Shown here one piece after another: positions 1 to 13,219 of a stretch of 54,485 bases of DNA. Both the position numbers and the translations under genes were made by a program. The DNA is from Nocardia araoensis NBRC 100135. Its GTDB lineage: Bacteria; Actinomycetota; Actinomycetes; Mycobacteriales; Mycobacteriaceae. The notes beneath the pieces are model-generated. The model was not told where the DNA came from. It saw nothing but the letters and a program-made list of their open reading frames with translations, and did no database searches. The stretch spans positions 1-54,485 of the forward strand of contig NZ_BAFR01000073.1 of NCBI RefSeq assembly GCF_000308435.1. Reading direction: 5' to 3'. Position 1 is the stretch's first letter; each line of letters opens with the position of its first letter.

Positions 1-746
1 TGCAGCCGGGCGGCGGCTTCGGTCACCGCAAGAAGCTCGTCGTCGTCGGCGGCGCGTCGGGCATCGCGCGACAGATCGCGCGGGACGCCGCCGCCGAGGG
101 CGCGGACGTGGTGCTCGCGGGCCGGGACGAGCAGGCCATCGCCGCCGCGCGGCGGCAAGTACTGGAAGAGACTCGCGGTCGCGCGGCGGTCGAAGCTCGG
201 CGCATCGATCTCGGCGACGAAGGCTCCATCCGCCGGGCAGCCGAGGAAATCGGTGAACTGGACTATCTGGTGTCGGTGGCGGCGGCACACGCGAACGGTC
301 CCGTGCCCGAGCTGGATCGGGCCGCGGTCGTGCGGGCCTTCGACGCCAAGGTGATCGGTCCGATCCTGCTCGGCAAGCACTTCGGCGCGCGGTTCCGGGC
401 GGGCGGTGCGTTCCTGCTGTTCTCCGGGGTGGCCGCGTGGCGACCGGTGCCGGGTCGGACGGTGATGGCCGCGGCCAATGGCGCGGTGAGTTTCCTCGCC
501 GAGGCGCTTGCGGTGGAGCTGGCGCCGGTGCGGGTGAACGCGCTGTCGCCGGGCATCGTCGACTCGGGCGCCTGGGACGGTTTGGGCGAGCGGAAAGATC
601 GCTTCCTCGCGGAGGTCGCGGCCCGCAATCCGGCGCGCCGGGTGGGCAGCACCGGCGATATCTCGGCCGCGGCGCTGCTGGCATTGACCAACCCGTTCCT
701 GACCGGGACGACCCTGCACGTCGACGGCGGAGGTCGCCTGGCGTGA
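1..746 (+). CDS. SDR-family oxidoreductase, 5' truncated by window edge
   Basis: The reading frame is open from base 3 and ends with TGA at 744-746, so the true start lies before the window; the GTG at 108 is only an internal codon. The first visible residues include a Rossmann glycine motif (VVVGGASGIAR) typical of short-chain dehydrogenases/reductases, and the C-terminus ends in VDGGGRLA, also typical. The active site is odd. At the place where SDRs have Tyr-x-x-x-Lys, after the strand ending FLLFSG, the sequence reads TVMAAANGAV, so neither the catalytic Tyr nor Lys is present. The NNAG-like motif is also altered (SVAAAH). The fold call is firm; catalytic activity is doubtful and the substrate is unknown. 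It converges on the sigma-factor operon 10 bp away. Confidence 0.8.
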   Translation, partial: QPGGGFGHRKKLVVVGGASGIARQIARDAAAEGADVVLAGRDEQAIAAARRQVLEETRGRAAVEARRIDLGDEGSIRRAAEEIGELDYLVSVAAAHANGPVPELDRAAVVRAFDAKVIGPILLGKHFGARFRAGGAFLLFSGVAAWRPVPGRTVMAAANGAVSFLAEALAVELAPVRVNALSPGIVDSGAWDGLGERKDRFLAEVAARNPARRVGSTGDISAAALLALTNPFLTGTTLHVDGGGRLA

Positions 747-756
747 GTGGAGGCGG

Positions 757-2001
757 TCAATCGCTCCGGCGTGGCTCCCCGCCGAGTTCGTCGCGGCGGC
801 GCGTCAGGAAATCGTGTTCGGCCGCGTTCTCGGTGCGGACGATGGCGGCGTCGTAGGCGGCCGCGGCCTCGTCGGTGCGGCCGAGGCGGGTCAGCAAGTC
901 GGCGCGGATGGCATGGAACAGGTGGTAGCCCGCCAAGGGCAGGGCGTCGACCTGTTCCAGAGCCGTTGCCGGACCGTGTACTTCGGCCACCGCGACCGCG
1001 CGGTTGAGGGCGACGATCGGACTCGGCGTGAGCGCGGCGAGCTGGTCGTAGAGCCGCAGGATCTGGGTCCAGTCGGTCGCCGCGGCTTCGGGCGCGTCGG
1101 CGTGCACCGCGTTGATCGCCGCTTGCAGCTGATACGGCCCCGGTCGGTTGCGGCGCAGGCACTGCCGGACGAGTGCGTGCCCTTCGGCGACAAGGCCGCG
1201 GTCCCACCGGCCGCGATCCTGTTCCGCGAGGGGGACCAGGGAGCCGTCGGCCCCCGTGCGGGAGGCCCGACGGGACTCGCTCAGCAACATCAGTGCGAGC
1301 AGGCCGGTCACCTCGGGCTCGTCCGGCATCAACTCCGCCAGCAACCGCCCGAGGCGGATCGCCTCGGCGCAGAGGTCGGCCCGGACCAGCCGTGCGCCGG
1401 AGGAGGCGGTGTGGCCCTCGGTGAAGATCAGGTACACGACGGCGAGCACCGACCGCAGCCGGGCGGGCAGCTCGGCGTCGGCGGGCACCCGGTAGGGAAT
1501 TCGGGCGTCGCGGATCTTGCCTTTGGCGCGCACCAGCCGCTGCGCCATGGTCGTCTCGGAGACGAGGAACGCGCGGGCGATCTCGGCGGTGCCGAGGCCG
1601 CCGAGCAGCCGGAGGGTCAGCGCCACCTGCGCTTGTTGCGCCAGCGCGGGGTGGCAGCAGGTGAAGATCAACCGGAGGCGGTCGTCGCGCACGGCGCTCA
1701 CGGGCTCCTCCGGTTCGTCCTGGGCGTGCAGCAGCGCCGCCTGCGCGTGCCGGTCCGCGCGGGAGGCCTCGCGGCGCAGGCGGTCGATCGCCCGGTTGCG
1801 CGCGGTGGTGATGATCCAGCCCGGCGGGCTCGGCGGGAGACCGTCGGCGGGCCAGCGCTGGACAGCGGCGGTGAACGCGTCCTGCACCGCGTCCTCGGCG
1901 ACGCCGATGTCGCCGAAGACGCGGATCAGGCTCGCGACCGCACGGCCGTAGTGCTCGGCGAACACCGCTTCGATCGCCGAGCCCGTCACGGGTTCGCCCA
2001 T
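757..2001 (-). CDS. ECF RNA polymerase sigma factor, ECF42-like with long C-terminal extension
   Basis: A 414-residue sigma-70 family factor. The N-terminal region is sigma2-like ([15 protein letters not shown], then [16 protein letters not shown]). The sigma4 helix-turn-helix follows at about residues 125-170 ([22 protein letters not shown]). About 240 further helical residues make it twice the length of an ordinary ECF factor. That architecture, next to a DGPF/YCII protein, is the hallmark of group ECF42, where the extension (often described as TPR-like) is needed for activity. No anti-sigma factor gene is visible. The ATG directly follows the TAG of the upstream DGPF gene, so the two are translationally coupled. 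It is last in a three-gene operon. Confidence 0.88.
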   Translation of the reverse strand: MGEPVTGSAIEAVFAEHYGRAVASLIRVFGDIGVAEDAVQDAFTAAVQRWPADGLPPSPPGWIITTARNRAIDRLRREASRADRHAQAALLHAQDEPEEPVSAVRDDRLRLIFTCCHPALAQQAQVALTLRLLGGLGTAEIARAFLVSETTMAQRLVRAKGKIRDARIPYRVPADAELPARLRSVLAVVYLIFTEGHTASSGARLVRADLCAEAIRLGRLLAELMPDEPEVTGLLALMLLSESRRASRTGADGSLVPLAEQDRGRWDRGLVAEGHALVRQCLRRNRPGPYQLQAAINAVHADAPEAAATDWTQILRLYDQLAALTPSPIVALNRAVAVAEVHGPATALEQVDALPLAGYHLFHAIRADLLTRLGRTDEAAAAYDAAIVRTENAAEHDFLTRRRDELGGEPRRSD

Positions 2002-2340
2002 CTACTCGTCCCGGATCGGCCGGACCTCGACGGGCAGGCCGACCACGGTGGTGAGTTTGCGACCCCACTCCAACGCCTCGTCCAGATCGGCGGCGCGGAT
2101 GACGGTGAACCCGCCGATGTGCTCCTTGCCCTCGATATACGGGCCGTCGGTGATGAGCACGTCGTCGCCGCGGGCGTGCAGCACCGTCGCGGAGCCGGGC
2201 GCGTGCAGGCCCGCGGCGAACACCCAAGCCCCCGCGGCTCGCATCTCGTCGTTCAGAACCGCGAGATCGCGCATGATCTCGTCCAGGTTCGCCGGTTCGC
2301 CTTCGTCGGGCTGGTAGATGCCGAGCAGGTAGTGCTTCAT
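2002..2340 (-). CDS. YCII-related DGPF-domain protein
   Basis: A protein of about 112 residues starting MKHYLLGIYQPDEG, a typical opening for the DGPF/YCII family, and containing GPYIEGKEHIGGF, near the family's namesake region. These small proteins are encoded next to ECF42 sigma factors across actinobacteria; their biochemical role is not established. I chose the ATG at 2340 because an AGGA-type ribosome binding site (AGGAAGGACGACGCG) precedes it. An ATG six codons upstream (2358) overlaps the stop of the preceding reductase gene but has no such site. It lies between the RibD-like gene and the sigma gene, and its TAG abuts the sigma ATG. Confidence 0.85.
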   Translation of the reverse strand: MKHYLLGIYQPDEGEPANLDEIMRDLAVLNDEMRAAGAWVFAAGLHAPGSATVLHARGDDVLITDGPYIEGKEHIGGFTVIRAADLDEALEWGRKLTTVVGLPVEVRPIRDE

Positions 2341-2354
2341 CGCGTCGTCCTTCC

Positions 2355-2939
2355 TCATCCGCGCCGGTAGGTGATGATGACGACGCCGGTGCCCGTCGTC
2401 ACGGTGTCGACCGGCCGCAGGCCGAACGGTTCCCCACCGTCGAACAGGCGACGGCCGGTGCCGAGCACCAACGGATGGATCAGCAAGAGGTACTCGTCCA
2501 CGAGATCGTGCCGCATCAGCGAGCGCAACAGGTCACCGCTGCCGAGCACCACCAGATTCCGGTCCGGCTGCCGCCGCCGCAATTCGGGTACCGCTGTCGC
2601 GGCGTCGCCGCCGAGCCAGGTCGAGTTCTGCCAGGCCAGCGGCCCGCTTCCGGTACGCGAGGCGATGATCTTCTCGGTCTTGTCCAGCGCGTCGGCCATC
2701 GGATCGCCGACCTGTCGCGGCCAGTATCCCGCGAAATCCTCGTAAGTGCGCCTGCCCAGCAGCAGCGCGCCCCGGTTGGCCGCCATGTGCCTGCCCATGA
2801 CCTCGGCCTGCACCGGGTCGTCGTTCCGGTGCGCCCAGCCGCCGTGGGCGAACCCGTCCCTGGTGTCCTCGTCGGCTCGTCCCGGCGCCTGCATGACGCC
2901 GTCCAGGGTCAGGTGCTCCACCGCGATGATCCTGCTCAT
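2355..2939 (-). CDS. RibD C-terminal/dihydrofolate reductase-like family protein
   Basis: A 194-residue protein starting MSRIIAVEHLTLDGVMQAPG, with the LDGV motif and later LLLGRRTYEDFAGYW and LVVLGSGDLLRSL, typical of the RibD C-terminal/DHFR-like reductase family. Members reduce small heterocyclic substrates with NAD(P)H, but the substrate here cannot be told. The ATG at 2939 has a strong ribosome binding site (GGAAGGAG); an upstream in-frame ATG at 3017 would add 26 low-complexity residues without one. It is the first gene of the operon, followed by the DGPF protein and the ECF42 sigma factor. A TGTCGA box about 65 bp upstream suggests that the sigma factor drives this operon. Confidence 0.85.
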   Translation of the reverse strand: MSRIIAVEHLTLDGVMQAPGRADEDTRDGFAHGGWAHRNDDPVQAEVMGRHMAANRGALLLGRRTYEDFAGYWPRQVGDPMADALDKTEKIIASRTGSGPLAWQNSTWLGGDAATAVPELRRRQPDRNLVVLGSGDLLRSLMRHDLVDEYLLLIHPLVLGTGRRLFDGGEPFGLRPVDTVTTGTGVVIITYRRG

Positions 2940-2983
2940 CTCCGCTCCTTCCGCGACCGGCGCGGCGCCGGTCTCACCACCTA

Positions 2984-3010
2984 CACGAACGGACGACCGA
3001 CGGATCGACA
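2984..3010 (-). promoter_or_regulatory. Candidate ECF42-type promoter
   Basis: On the minus strand TGTCGA (3010-3005) is followed after 17 nt by CGTG (2987-2984), about 45 nt before the ATG of the RibD-like gene. TGTCGA is the -35 motif I know for ECF42 sigma factors, with a CG-rich -10 (CGAC/CGTC), so the -10 has one mismatch. Since the operon encodes an ECF42 factor, autoregulation is the natural reading. Confidence 0.5.
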
Positions 3011-3062
3011 GCGGCACGGCGAATTCTTTCCGCCCCGCGCGCGACGGGGCCGGATTCGCTGG

Positions 3063-3878
3063 TCAAGAGTCGGCGGGCGCGGGCAGGAGGCGTTGGATGT
3101 CGGAATAGCTCACGATGCCCGGCGCGACGGGGGCGTCGTGCCGCAGCGCGCGGGCGACGTCCATCGCGGCCGACAGCGCCGCGCGGTAGAGCAGCGATCC
3201 GGTGCTGATGCGGCGCACGCCCAGGCTCGTCATCGTCCCGATATCGGGACCGGTGGCCGAATAGAGGACATTGACCGGCAACTCGGTCGTCGTCACGATC
3301 CGCTCGATGCGGGCCGGGTCGGCCAAGCCGGGAACGAACACACCGTCGGCTCCGGCGGCGGCGTACCGTCGCACGCGCTCGTGCGTGGAGCCGTGATCGA
3401 GACCGAGCCAGTAGGTGTCGACGCGAGCGTTGACGAACAGATCCGGCGTGCGGTCCTTGATCGCGCCGATCAGCGCGGCATGGTGGCGCGGGTCGGCCAG
3501 AGCGGATCCCCCGCGGCCGTCTTCGAGGTTGACGCCCGCGATCCCACCGGCGGCGAGCTGTTCGGCGAAATCCGCGACCGCTTCGGGCCGCTCGTCGAAC
3601 CCGCCCTCGATGTCGACGGTGATCGGGACGGGCAGCCGACCCAGGCTGCGGGCAACGGCCGACGTCTCCTCCTTCGTGACGCCCGCGCCGTCGGTGCGCC
3701 CGGCCGCGGCGGCCACACCCAGGCTGGTCGTGCCGATCGCCGGGAATCCCTCGGTGGCGAGCAGTGCCGCCGAAGCGAAATCCCAGGCGTTCGGTAGTAG
3801 GAGGGGGCGGTCGCCGTGATGCAGGTCGCGGAAGATCTCGAATTTGGTCGGCGTGCCAGCCGGAGCAGATCCAGTCAT
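3063..3878 (-). CDS. Isocitrate lyase/PEP phosphonomutase family enzyme
   Basis: A 271-residue protein. It carries GDRPLLLPNAWDFASAALL near the N-terminus, ADFAEQLAAGGIAGVNLEDG in the middle, and GADGVFVPGLADPARI plus LGVRRISTGSLLYRAAL towards the end. This pattern marks the isocitrate lyase/PEP-mutase superfamily (TIM-barrel enzymes that make or break C-C or P-C bonds beside a carboxylate). It lacks the KKCGH catalytic loop of true isocitrate lyase, so it belongs to the uncharacterised 2-methylisocitrate-lyase-like branch. The ATG at 3878 is chosen because conservation begins there; an upstream extension to 4091 overlaps the divergent regulator and looks spurious. It is transcribed away from the ArsR gene and is probably controlled by it. 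Confidence 0.82.
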   Translation of the reverse strand: MTGSAPAGTPTKFEIFRDLHHGDRPLLLPNAWDFASAALLATEGFPAIGTTSLGVAAAAGRTDGAGVTKEETSAVARSLGRLPVPITVDIEGGFDERPEAVADFAEQLAAGGIAGVNLEDGRGGSALADPRHHAALIGAIKDRTPDLFVNARVDTYWLGLDHGSTHERVRRYAAAGADGVFVPGLADPARIERIVTTTELPVNVLYSATGPDIGTMTSLGVRRISTGSLLYRAALSAAMDVARALRHDAPVAPGIVSYSDIQRLLPAPADS

Positions 3879-3900
3879 GCCGTGACCGTAGCCACGGGAC

Positions 3901-3920
3901 GTTTCGGCGCCCGCCGAAAC
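3901..3920. promoter_or_regulatory. Perfect inverted repeat, likely ArsR operator
   Basis: GTTTCGGCG-CC-CGCCGAAAC is a perfect 9-2-9 dyad centred in the 61-bp gap between the divergent phosphonomutase-family gene (start 3878) and the ArsR-type regulator (start 3940). Its placement fits one operator controlling both genes. The assignment to this regulator is an inference. Confidence 0.6.
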
Positions 3921-3939
3921 GACCGCGCGCCATGATGAG

Positions 3940-4650
3940 GTGGTGTCCGACCGAGGAGCCGAACTGGCGGGCCTGGCCGCCCTGCTCGCCCACCGCACCC
4001 GCGCCGATATCTGCCTGGCGCTGGTGGACGGCCGGGCCTGGACCGCGGGCGAGCTCGCACGGCACATCGGTATCGCGCCGTCCACCGCCACCGAGCACTT
4101 GGACCGGCTGCGCGACGGCGGATTGGTGATCGAGCACCGGCAGGGCAGGCACCGCTACGTCCAACTGGCCGGTCCGCAGGTCGCGGAGCTGCTCGAGGCC
4201 ATGGTCGCCCAGGTCGATCCGCGCCGCCGCCCGGCGACCGGCTTGCGTGCCGTCACGGTCGCCGCCGCCCTGGCTCGCGGTCGCACTTGCTACGACCATC
4301 TCGCGGGACGATTGGGCGTGGCGATCACCGACGCCATGACCGCACGCGGGCTGCTCGACGCGACCGGAGGATTCGCGCTCACCGGACCAGGTCTCGAGTG
4401 GCTGACCGGACCGATGGGCGTCGACCCCGCCGCGTTGCGCGCCACGCGGCGGCCGGTGGCCCGGCCCTGTCTCGATTGGACCGAACGCCGCGTGCATCTG
4501 GGCGGTGCGGCGGGCGCGCAGCTGTGCAACCGCATGATCGATCTGGCGTGGATCGAGCGCGTCGGTAGCGGACGCGCCGTTCGGGTCACGACCCGGGGCG
4601 AGGCCCGGCTGGTGGACACGCTCGGCATCGCCTCTGAACTACTGCGCTGA
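3940..4650 (+). CDS. ArsR-family transcriptional regulator with C-terminal extra domain
   Basis: A 236-residue protein. Residues 1-90 form a winged helix-turn-helix of the ArsR type (ALLAHRTRADICLALVDG, then WTAGELARHIGIAPSTATEHL, then GLVIEHRQGRHRYVQLAG). The rest is a longer C-terminal part containing ARGRTCYDHLAGRLGV, a motif seen in a subgroup of actinobacterial ArsR-like proteins. The canonical metal site ELCVCDL is absent, so metal sensing is unlikely. The Cys and His of the CYDHLAG segment are conspicuous, but no ligand can be inferred. The start is GTG (3940) followed immediately by another GTG. It is divergent from the phosphonomutase-family gene across a perfect dyad. Confidence 0.83.
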   Translation: MVSDRGAELAGLAALLAHRTRADICLALVDGRAWTAGELARHIGIAPSTATEHLDRLRDGGLVIEHRQGRHRYVQLAGPQVAELLEAMVAQVDPRRRPATGLRAVTVAAALARGRTCYDHLAGRLGVAITDAMTARGLLDATGGFALTGPGLEWLTGPMGVDPAALRATRRPVARPCLDWTERRVHLGGAAGAQLCNRMIDLAWIERVGSGRAVRVTTRGEARLVDTLGIASELLR

Positions 4651-4751
4651 CCTGCGGCGGACCGGGGGGCGACTCGATACCGCGGACCCGCCCGTTTTGT
4701 CCCGTGCGGCGGCGGGTATCTGGTGGTCGTGACCGCGTCCGGCGACCAGGC

Positions 4752-7056
<2,305 letters not shown>

Positions 7057-7060
<4 letters not shown>

Positions 7061-7988
7061 CCAGCGAGGTGCTGCACAGGCTTTCGGCGCTGGACAAGGC
7101 GCACGTCCTGGCCGATGCCCTGCCGTGGTTGCAGAAGTTCCGGGACAAGATCGTCGTCGTGAAGTACGGCGGCAACGCCATGGTCGACGACGAGCTCAAG
7201 CGTGCCTTCGCCGCCGACATGGCGTTCCTGCGCACGGTCGGCGTGCACCCGGTGGTTGTGCACGGCGGCGGCCCGCAGATCAGCGCGATGCTGAAAAAGC
7301 TCGGGCTGCAAGGCGAATTCCGCGGCGGCTTCCGGGTGACCACACCCGAGGTGATGGACGTGGTGCGGATGGTGCTGTTCGGTCAGGTCGGCCGCGAGCT
7401 GGTCGGCCTGATCAACTCGCACGGCCCGTACGCGGTCGGCATCTCCGGCGAGGACGCCGGGCTGTTCACCGCGACCCGCCGCACCGTGGAGGTGGACGGC
7501 GAGCCGACCGATATCGGCCTGGTCGGCGACGTCACCGAGGTGAATCCGGATGCCGTGCTGGACCTGATCGGCGCGGGCCGCATCCCTGTCGTGTCGACCA
7601 TCGCGCCCGACGCCGACGGCGTGGTGCACAACATCAATGCCGACACCGCCGCCGCGGCCCTGGCCGAGGGCATCGGCGCCGAGAAACTGGTGATGCTCAC
7701 CGACGTCGAGGGCCTGTACACGAACTGGCCGGACCGGTCCTCGCTCACCTCCAGCATCGATACCGAAGCGCTTGCCGAGTTGCTCCCGCGCCTCGATGCG
7801 GGCATGGTGCCGAAGATGGAAGCCTGCCTGCGCGCCGTGACGGCCGGGGTGCCCACCGCGCATGTCATCGACGGCCGGGTCCCGCACGCCGTGCTGCTGG
7901 AACTGTTCACCGGAGAAGGAATCGGAACGATGGTGACCCCCGCCCCGCTCATCCCGAACGGGTCCGGCGCACCGAACGGAACGAAACA

Positions 7989-7992
<4 letters not shown>
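7057..7992 (+). CDS. argB: Acetylglutamate kinase
   Basis: Phosphorylates N-acetylglutamate with ATP, the usual arginine-feedback step. It has 311 residues of the amino-acid-kinase fold. [12 protein letters not shown] holds the phosphate-binding Lys and Gly residues, [11 protein letters not shown] binds substrate, and [16 protein letters not shown] plus [13 protein letters not shown] form the nucleotide part. The N-terminal helix before the kinase core ([20 protein letters not shown]) is the kind found in arginine-sensitive hexameric forms, so feedback inhibition is likely. ATG overlaps the argJ stop (ATGA); the stop overlaps the argD start in the same way. Confidence 0.96.
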
Positions 7993-10132
<2,140 letters not shown>

Positions 10133-10172
10133 GCGGTCGGGCCAGGAGGCGGCAGCGGGGCGAGGCGCGGTC

Positions 10173-10688
10173 GTGAGCGTGTCGCAGTCGGAATCGGGAC
10201 GAAGCGGCCCGGCCATCGCGCGCACCCGCGCCGGGCGGCAGTCACGCATCATCGAACTGCTGTCGGCGCACGCGGTACGCAGCCAGACCGAACTGGCGGC
10301 GCTACTCGCCGCCGAGGGGATCGAGACCACCCAGGCCACGCTGTCACGCGACCTCGACGAACTGGGCGCGGTGAAACTGCGCGCGGCCGACGGCGGCGCG
10401 GGCGTCTACGTGGTGCCAGAGGACGGCAGCCCTGTCCGCGGCGTTACCGGCGGCACCGACCGGCTGTCCAAACTGCTCGGCGACCTGCTGGTCTCCACCG
10501 ACGCCAGCGGCAACATCGCGGTCCTGCGCACCCCGCCCGGCGCGGCCCACTACCTGGCCAGCGCCCTGGACCGCGCGGCCCTGCCGTACATCGTCGGCAC
10601 CATCGCGGGCGACGACACCATCGCCGTCATCGCGCGCGAACCCCTGACCGGTGCGGAAGTAGCCGCGAAGATCGAACAACTAGCCTGA
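10173..10688 (+). CDS. argR: Arginine repressor
   Basis: A 171-residue ArgR. The N-terminal winged helix ([20 protein letters not shown], then [20 protein letters not shown]) binds ARG boxes. The C-terminal domain, with [15 protein letters not shown] and [12 protein letters not shown], forms the hexamer and binds arginine. The GTG at 10173 gives a normal length; another GTG two codons later is possible. It should repress argC and argG through the two matching boxes at 4752 and 15392. In M. tuberculosis argG follows argR directly; here a 4.7-kb insert lies between them. Confidence 0.95.
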   Translation: MSVSQSESGRSGPAIARTRAGRQSRIIELLSAHAVRSQTELAALLAAEGIETTQATLSRDLDELGAVKLRAADGGAGVYVVPEDGSPVRGVTGGTDRLSKLLGDLLVSTDASGNIAVLRTPPGAAHYLASALDRAALPYIVGTIAGDDTIAVIAREPLTGAEVAAKIEQLA

Positions 10689-10728
10689 TCCGTCCCCGAC
10701 TCCGTGATGCGGAAACGCTTCATGTTCC

Positions 10729-12633
10729 TCACTGCCCGAACTGATCCCTGGGTTGGCGTAGCTGTCCGGCCACCAGGTCGAGGACGGTCGTCGGACGCAG
10801 CCCGCCCGGGAGTTGGAAGACCGCTCCAGGTCCGAAGTTGAGGGCGGCGTCGAGGTCGAGGGCCGCCTGGATGAGGGCGAGGTGGGTGAAGGCCTGAGGG
10901 AAGTTGCCGATCTGGCGTCCACTCGGGTCGATCTCCTCGGAGTACAGCCCCAGGTGGTTGGCATACGTCAGCATCTTCTCGAAGGCGTACTGGGCCTCCT
11001 CCAGGCGGCCTGCGCGGGTCAGGGCGGCGACGTAGAAGAACGAGCACAGCGAGAAGGTCCCTTCCGATCCCCGCAGGCCGTCGGGCGAGGCGCTCGGGTT
11101 GTAGCGGTAGACCAGGCTGTCGGTGACCAGTTCTTCGTTCATCGCGTCCAGCGTGGACAGCCAGAGCGGGTCCTTGGGGGCGACGAAGCCGACCAGGGGC
11201 ATCAGGAGGTTCGAGGCGTCGAGGACCTGGGTGCCCGGGTGCTGGGTGAAGGCGCCTCGCGAAGGGTTCCAGCACTTGCTCATGACCTGGTGGGAGATGG
11301 CGTCACGCGTGGATGCCCACCGCCGCACGTCGCCGGGCCGTCCTCGGGACTCCGCCATGCGAATGCCCCGCTCCAGGGCCACCCAGCACATCACCCGGCC
11401 GTAGGTGAAGTCCTGTCGTCCGCCGCGTGTCTCCCACACGCCCTCATCGGGCTGGTCCCAGTTCTCACACAACCAGTCCAGGATCTTCGTGAGCTCGAGC
11501 CAATCCTCGTAGCCGACCGCCTGGTACGGCTCGGCCAGGGCTATCGCGTCCATCACCTCGCCGTAGATGTCGAGCTGGAGCTGGCCGGCCGCCCCGTTCC
11601 CGATCCGTACCGGGCGAGACCCCCGGTAGCCTTCGAAATGGTGCAGGGTCTCCTCGGTCAGATCCGAGGACCCGTCCACTCGGTACATGATCCGGAGCGG
11701 CCCGGAGTCCCCGCCGACCTGCTCCGAGACCCGATCGGAAACCCATTTCAGGAACGCCGTCGCCTCATCGATGTACCCAAGGCCCAGCAGCGCGTAGACC
11801 GACGCCGAGGCATCCCTGATCCAGGTGTAGCGGTAGTCCCAGTTCCGCTCACCGCCGAGCTGTTCGGGAAGACCGACGGTCGGGGAAGCGACGAGCGCAC
11901 CTGTCGGCGCGTAGGTCATGAGCTTGAGCGACATGGCTGAGCGATGAACCATCTCCCGCCACCGACCGTGGTAGGTGCACTTGCCGAGCCAGCCCCGCCA
12001 GAACCTGACGGTGTCTTCGAACAGCGCCATCGCCTCACCATGGGATACCGGCTGTGGGGCTCGGCTTGCCGCGGTCTCCAACAGGAACCCCCTGATCTCA
12101 CCGGCCTCGAGGCTGAAGTCGAGTCGGACACCGTCGTCACGCGCGCGCTCCACGCCTGCGGCGCCGTGCAGAACGACGTCCTGCCCGTTCGCGCGAAAGA
12201 CGGCGCCTTCACTCGTGAGTGACACCTCGTGGAGCTGCCGGGCGAAGTCGAAGCGCGGCTCGCACTCCAACCGGAAGGGCATTTCACCCCGCAGGCACCG
12301 CACCACCCGAACGATTTTGTGGTTCTGGCTCACTCTCGTCGGCTGGTCGACGGGCATGAAGTCGATGAGTTCCGCGATCCCGGCGTCGCTCATGAACCGG
12401 GTGATCAGGCACGCCGACTGCGGGAAGTACATCTGATTGGTCATGGTGTCGTCACGTGTCGACGTGATCCGGAACCGTCCTCCCTTTCGCGCGTCCAGGA
12501 GGGAGGCGAAGATGCTCGGGGAGTCGAAGCGCGGGGCGCAGAAGAAATCGATCGCCCCGTCCTTCGCGACGAGGGCGGCCGTCTGCAGGTCTCCGATGAG
12601 GCCGTGATCGCTGATGAGGGCGTAGTCGCTCAC
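10729..12633 (-). CDS. Glycoside hydrolase family 15 protein, trehalase-like
   Basis: A 634-residue cytoplasmic protein (no signal peptide) of the bacterial GH15 group that includes mycobacterial trehalase and glucan glucohydrolases. The N-terminal beta-sandwich region starts with YALISDHGLIGDLQTAALV and DGAIDFFCAPRFDSP. The (alpha/alpha)6 catalytic part contains NWDYRYTWIRDA, DEGVWETRGG and EEIDPSGRQIGNFPQAFTH, the last two near the two catalytic Glu positions. The GTG at 12633 is preceded by AAAGGAG, which settles the start; upstream in-frame sequence is not conserved-looking. It faces argR tail to tail, in the block inserted between argR and argG. Confidence 0.88.
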   Translation of the reverse strand: MSDYALISDHGLIGDLQTAALVAKDGAIDFFCAPRFDSPSIFASLLDARKGGRFRITSTRDDTMTNQMYFPQSACLITRFMSDAGIAELIDFMPVDQPTRVSQNHKIVRVVRCLRGEMPFRLECEPRFDFARQLHEVSLTSEGAVFRANGQDVVLHGAAGVERARDDGVRLDFSLEAGEIRGFLLETAASRAPQPVSHGEAMALFEDTVRFWRGWLGKCTYHGRWREMVHRSAMSLKLMTYAPTGALVASPTVGLPEQLGGERNWDYRYTWIRDASASVYALLGLGYIDEATAFLKWVSDRVSEQVGGDSGPLRIMYRVDGSSDLTEETLHHFEGYRGSRPVRIGNGAAGQLQLDIYGEVMDAIALAEPYQAVGYEDWLELTKILDWLCENWDQPDEGVWETRGGRQDFTYGRVMCWVALERGIRMAESRGRPGDVRRWASTRDAISHQVMSKCWNPSRGAFTQHPGTQVLDASNLLMPLVGFVAPKDPLWLSTLDAMNEELVTDSLVYRYNPSASPDGLRGSEGTFSLCSFFYVAALTRAGRLEEAQYAFEKMLTYANHLGLYSEEIDPSGRQIGNFPQAFTHLALIQAALDLDAALNFGPGAVFQLPGGLRPTTVLDLVAGQLRQPRDQFGQ

Positions 12634-12787
12634 GTCGGGCTCCTTTGTCGGCTCGAAGACGACAGGTTGTGTGCCGACCCCACTCCGGGCGACCGGCCTG
12701 ACGGGCGACCGGCGCGGTCCGCCCACCAGCAGGGTCGTCCCACTGGCCACTCGGACAGCCGGCCGATGGCGGATCGCGCATCCGTGT

Positions 12788-13219
12788 CTAGGGGTTTCGG
12801 GAGGCCGCTTTCGCGCACTCGCCGGCGTACTTGCGGGCGTCCAGAGCATCCAGGACCGCGAGCCGGGCGTTGTCGACGACCCATCCGGCGTAGGCGATCG
12901 CGTCGGACGCATCGGCCTCTGCGAAGTCGGCATCCGCCGCGGCCATGTTCGCGTCGATCCGGTCGTTACGTTTGTCGATCTTGGCCTTGACGTCCTCCAT
13001 CTTCGCGCTGGCGTCGGCTCTTATCTGGGCCCACTTGCCCTGCTTCCGGCCTGCAGTCTCACCGACCTTCCGCTCGGCCGCCGTTCCTTCGAGATCGACC
13101 TGCGCCTGCCCGATGCGTTGCTCCAGCTTCTGCCGCGACTCGTTGGCCGCGACCTGCACTTGCGCGAGCCCGGCTGAGGTCCGCTTCTCCAGGCTCTCGA
13201 ACTGCGTGAGTAGATCCAT
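12788..13219 (-). CDS. Conserved hypothetical coiled-coil protein
   Basis: A 143-residue, charged, Ala-rich protein, mostly helical by eye. Residues 1-60 and 60-100 show heptad-like spacing (FESLEKRTSAGLAQVQ, and later KMEDVKAKIDKRNDRID), and it ends in DALDARKYAGECAKAASRNP. There is no signal peptide or membrane segment. A good ribosome binding site (GGGAGGGAGGACCA) precedes the ATG. I do not recognise the family beyond resemblance to small stress-associated actinobacterial helical proteins. It lies 154 bp upstream of the GH15 gene on the same strand and could be co-transcribed with it. Confidence 0.7.
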   Translation of the reverse strand: MDLLTQFESLEKRTSAGLAQVQVAANESRQKLEQRIGQAQVDLEGTAAERKVGETAGRKQGKWAQIRADASAKMEDVKAKIDKRNDRIDANMAAADADFAEADASDAIAYAGWVVDNARLAVLDALDARKYAGECAKAASRNP

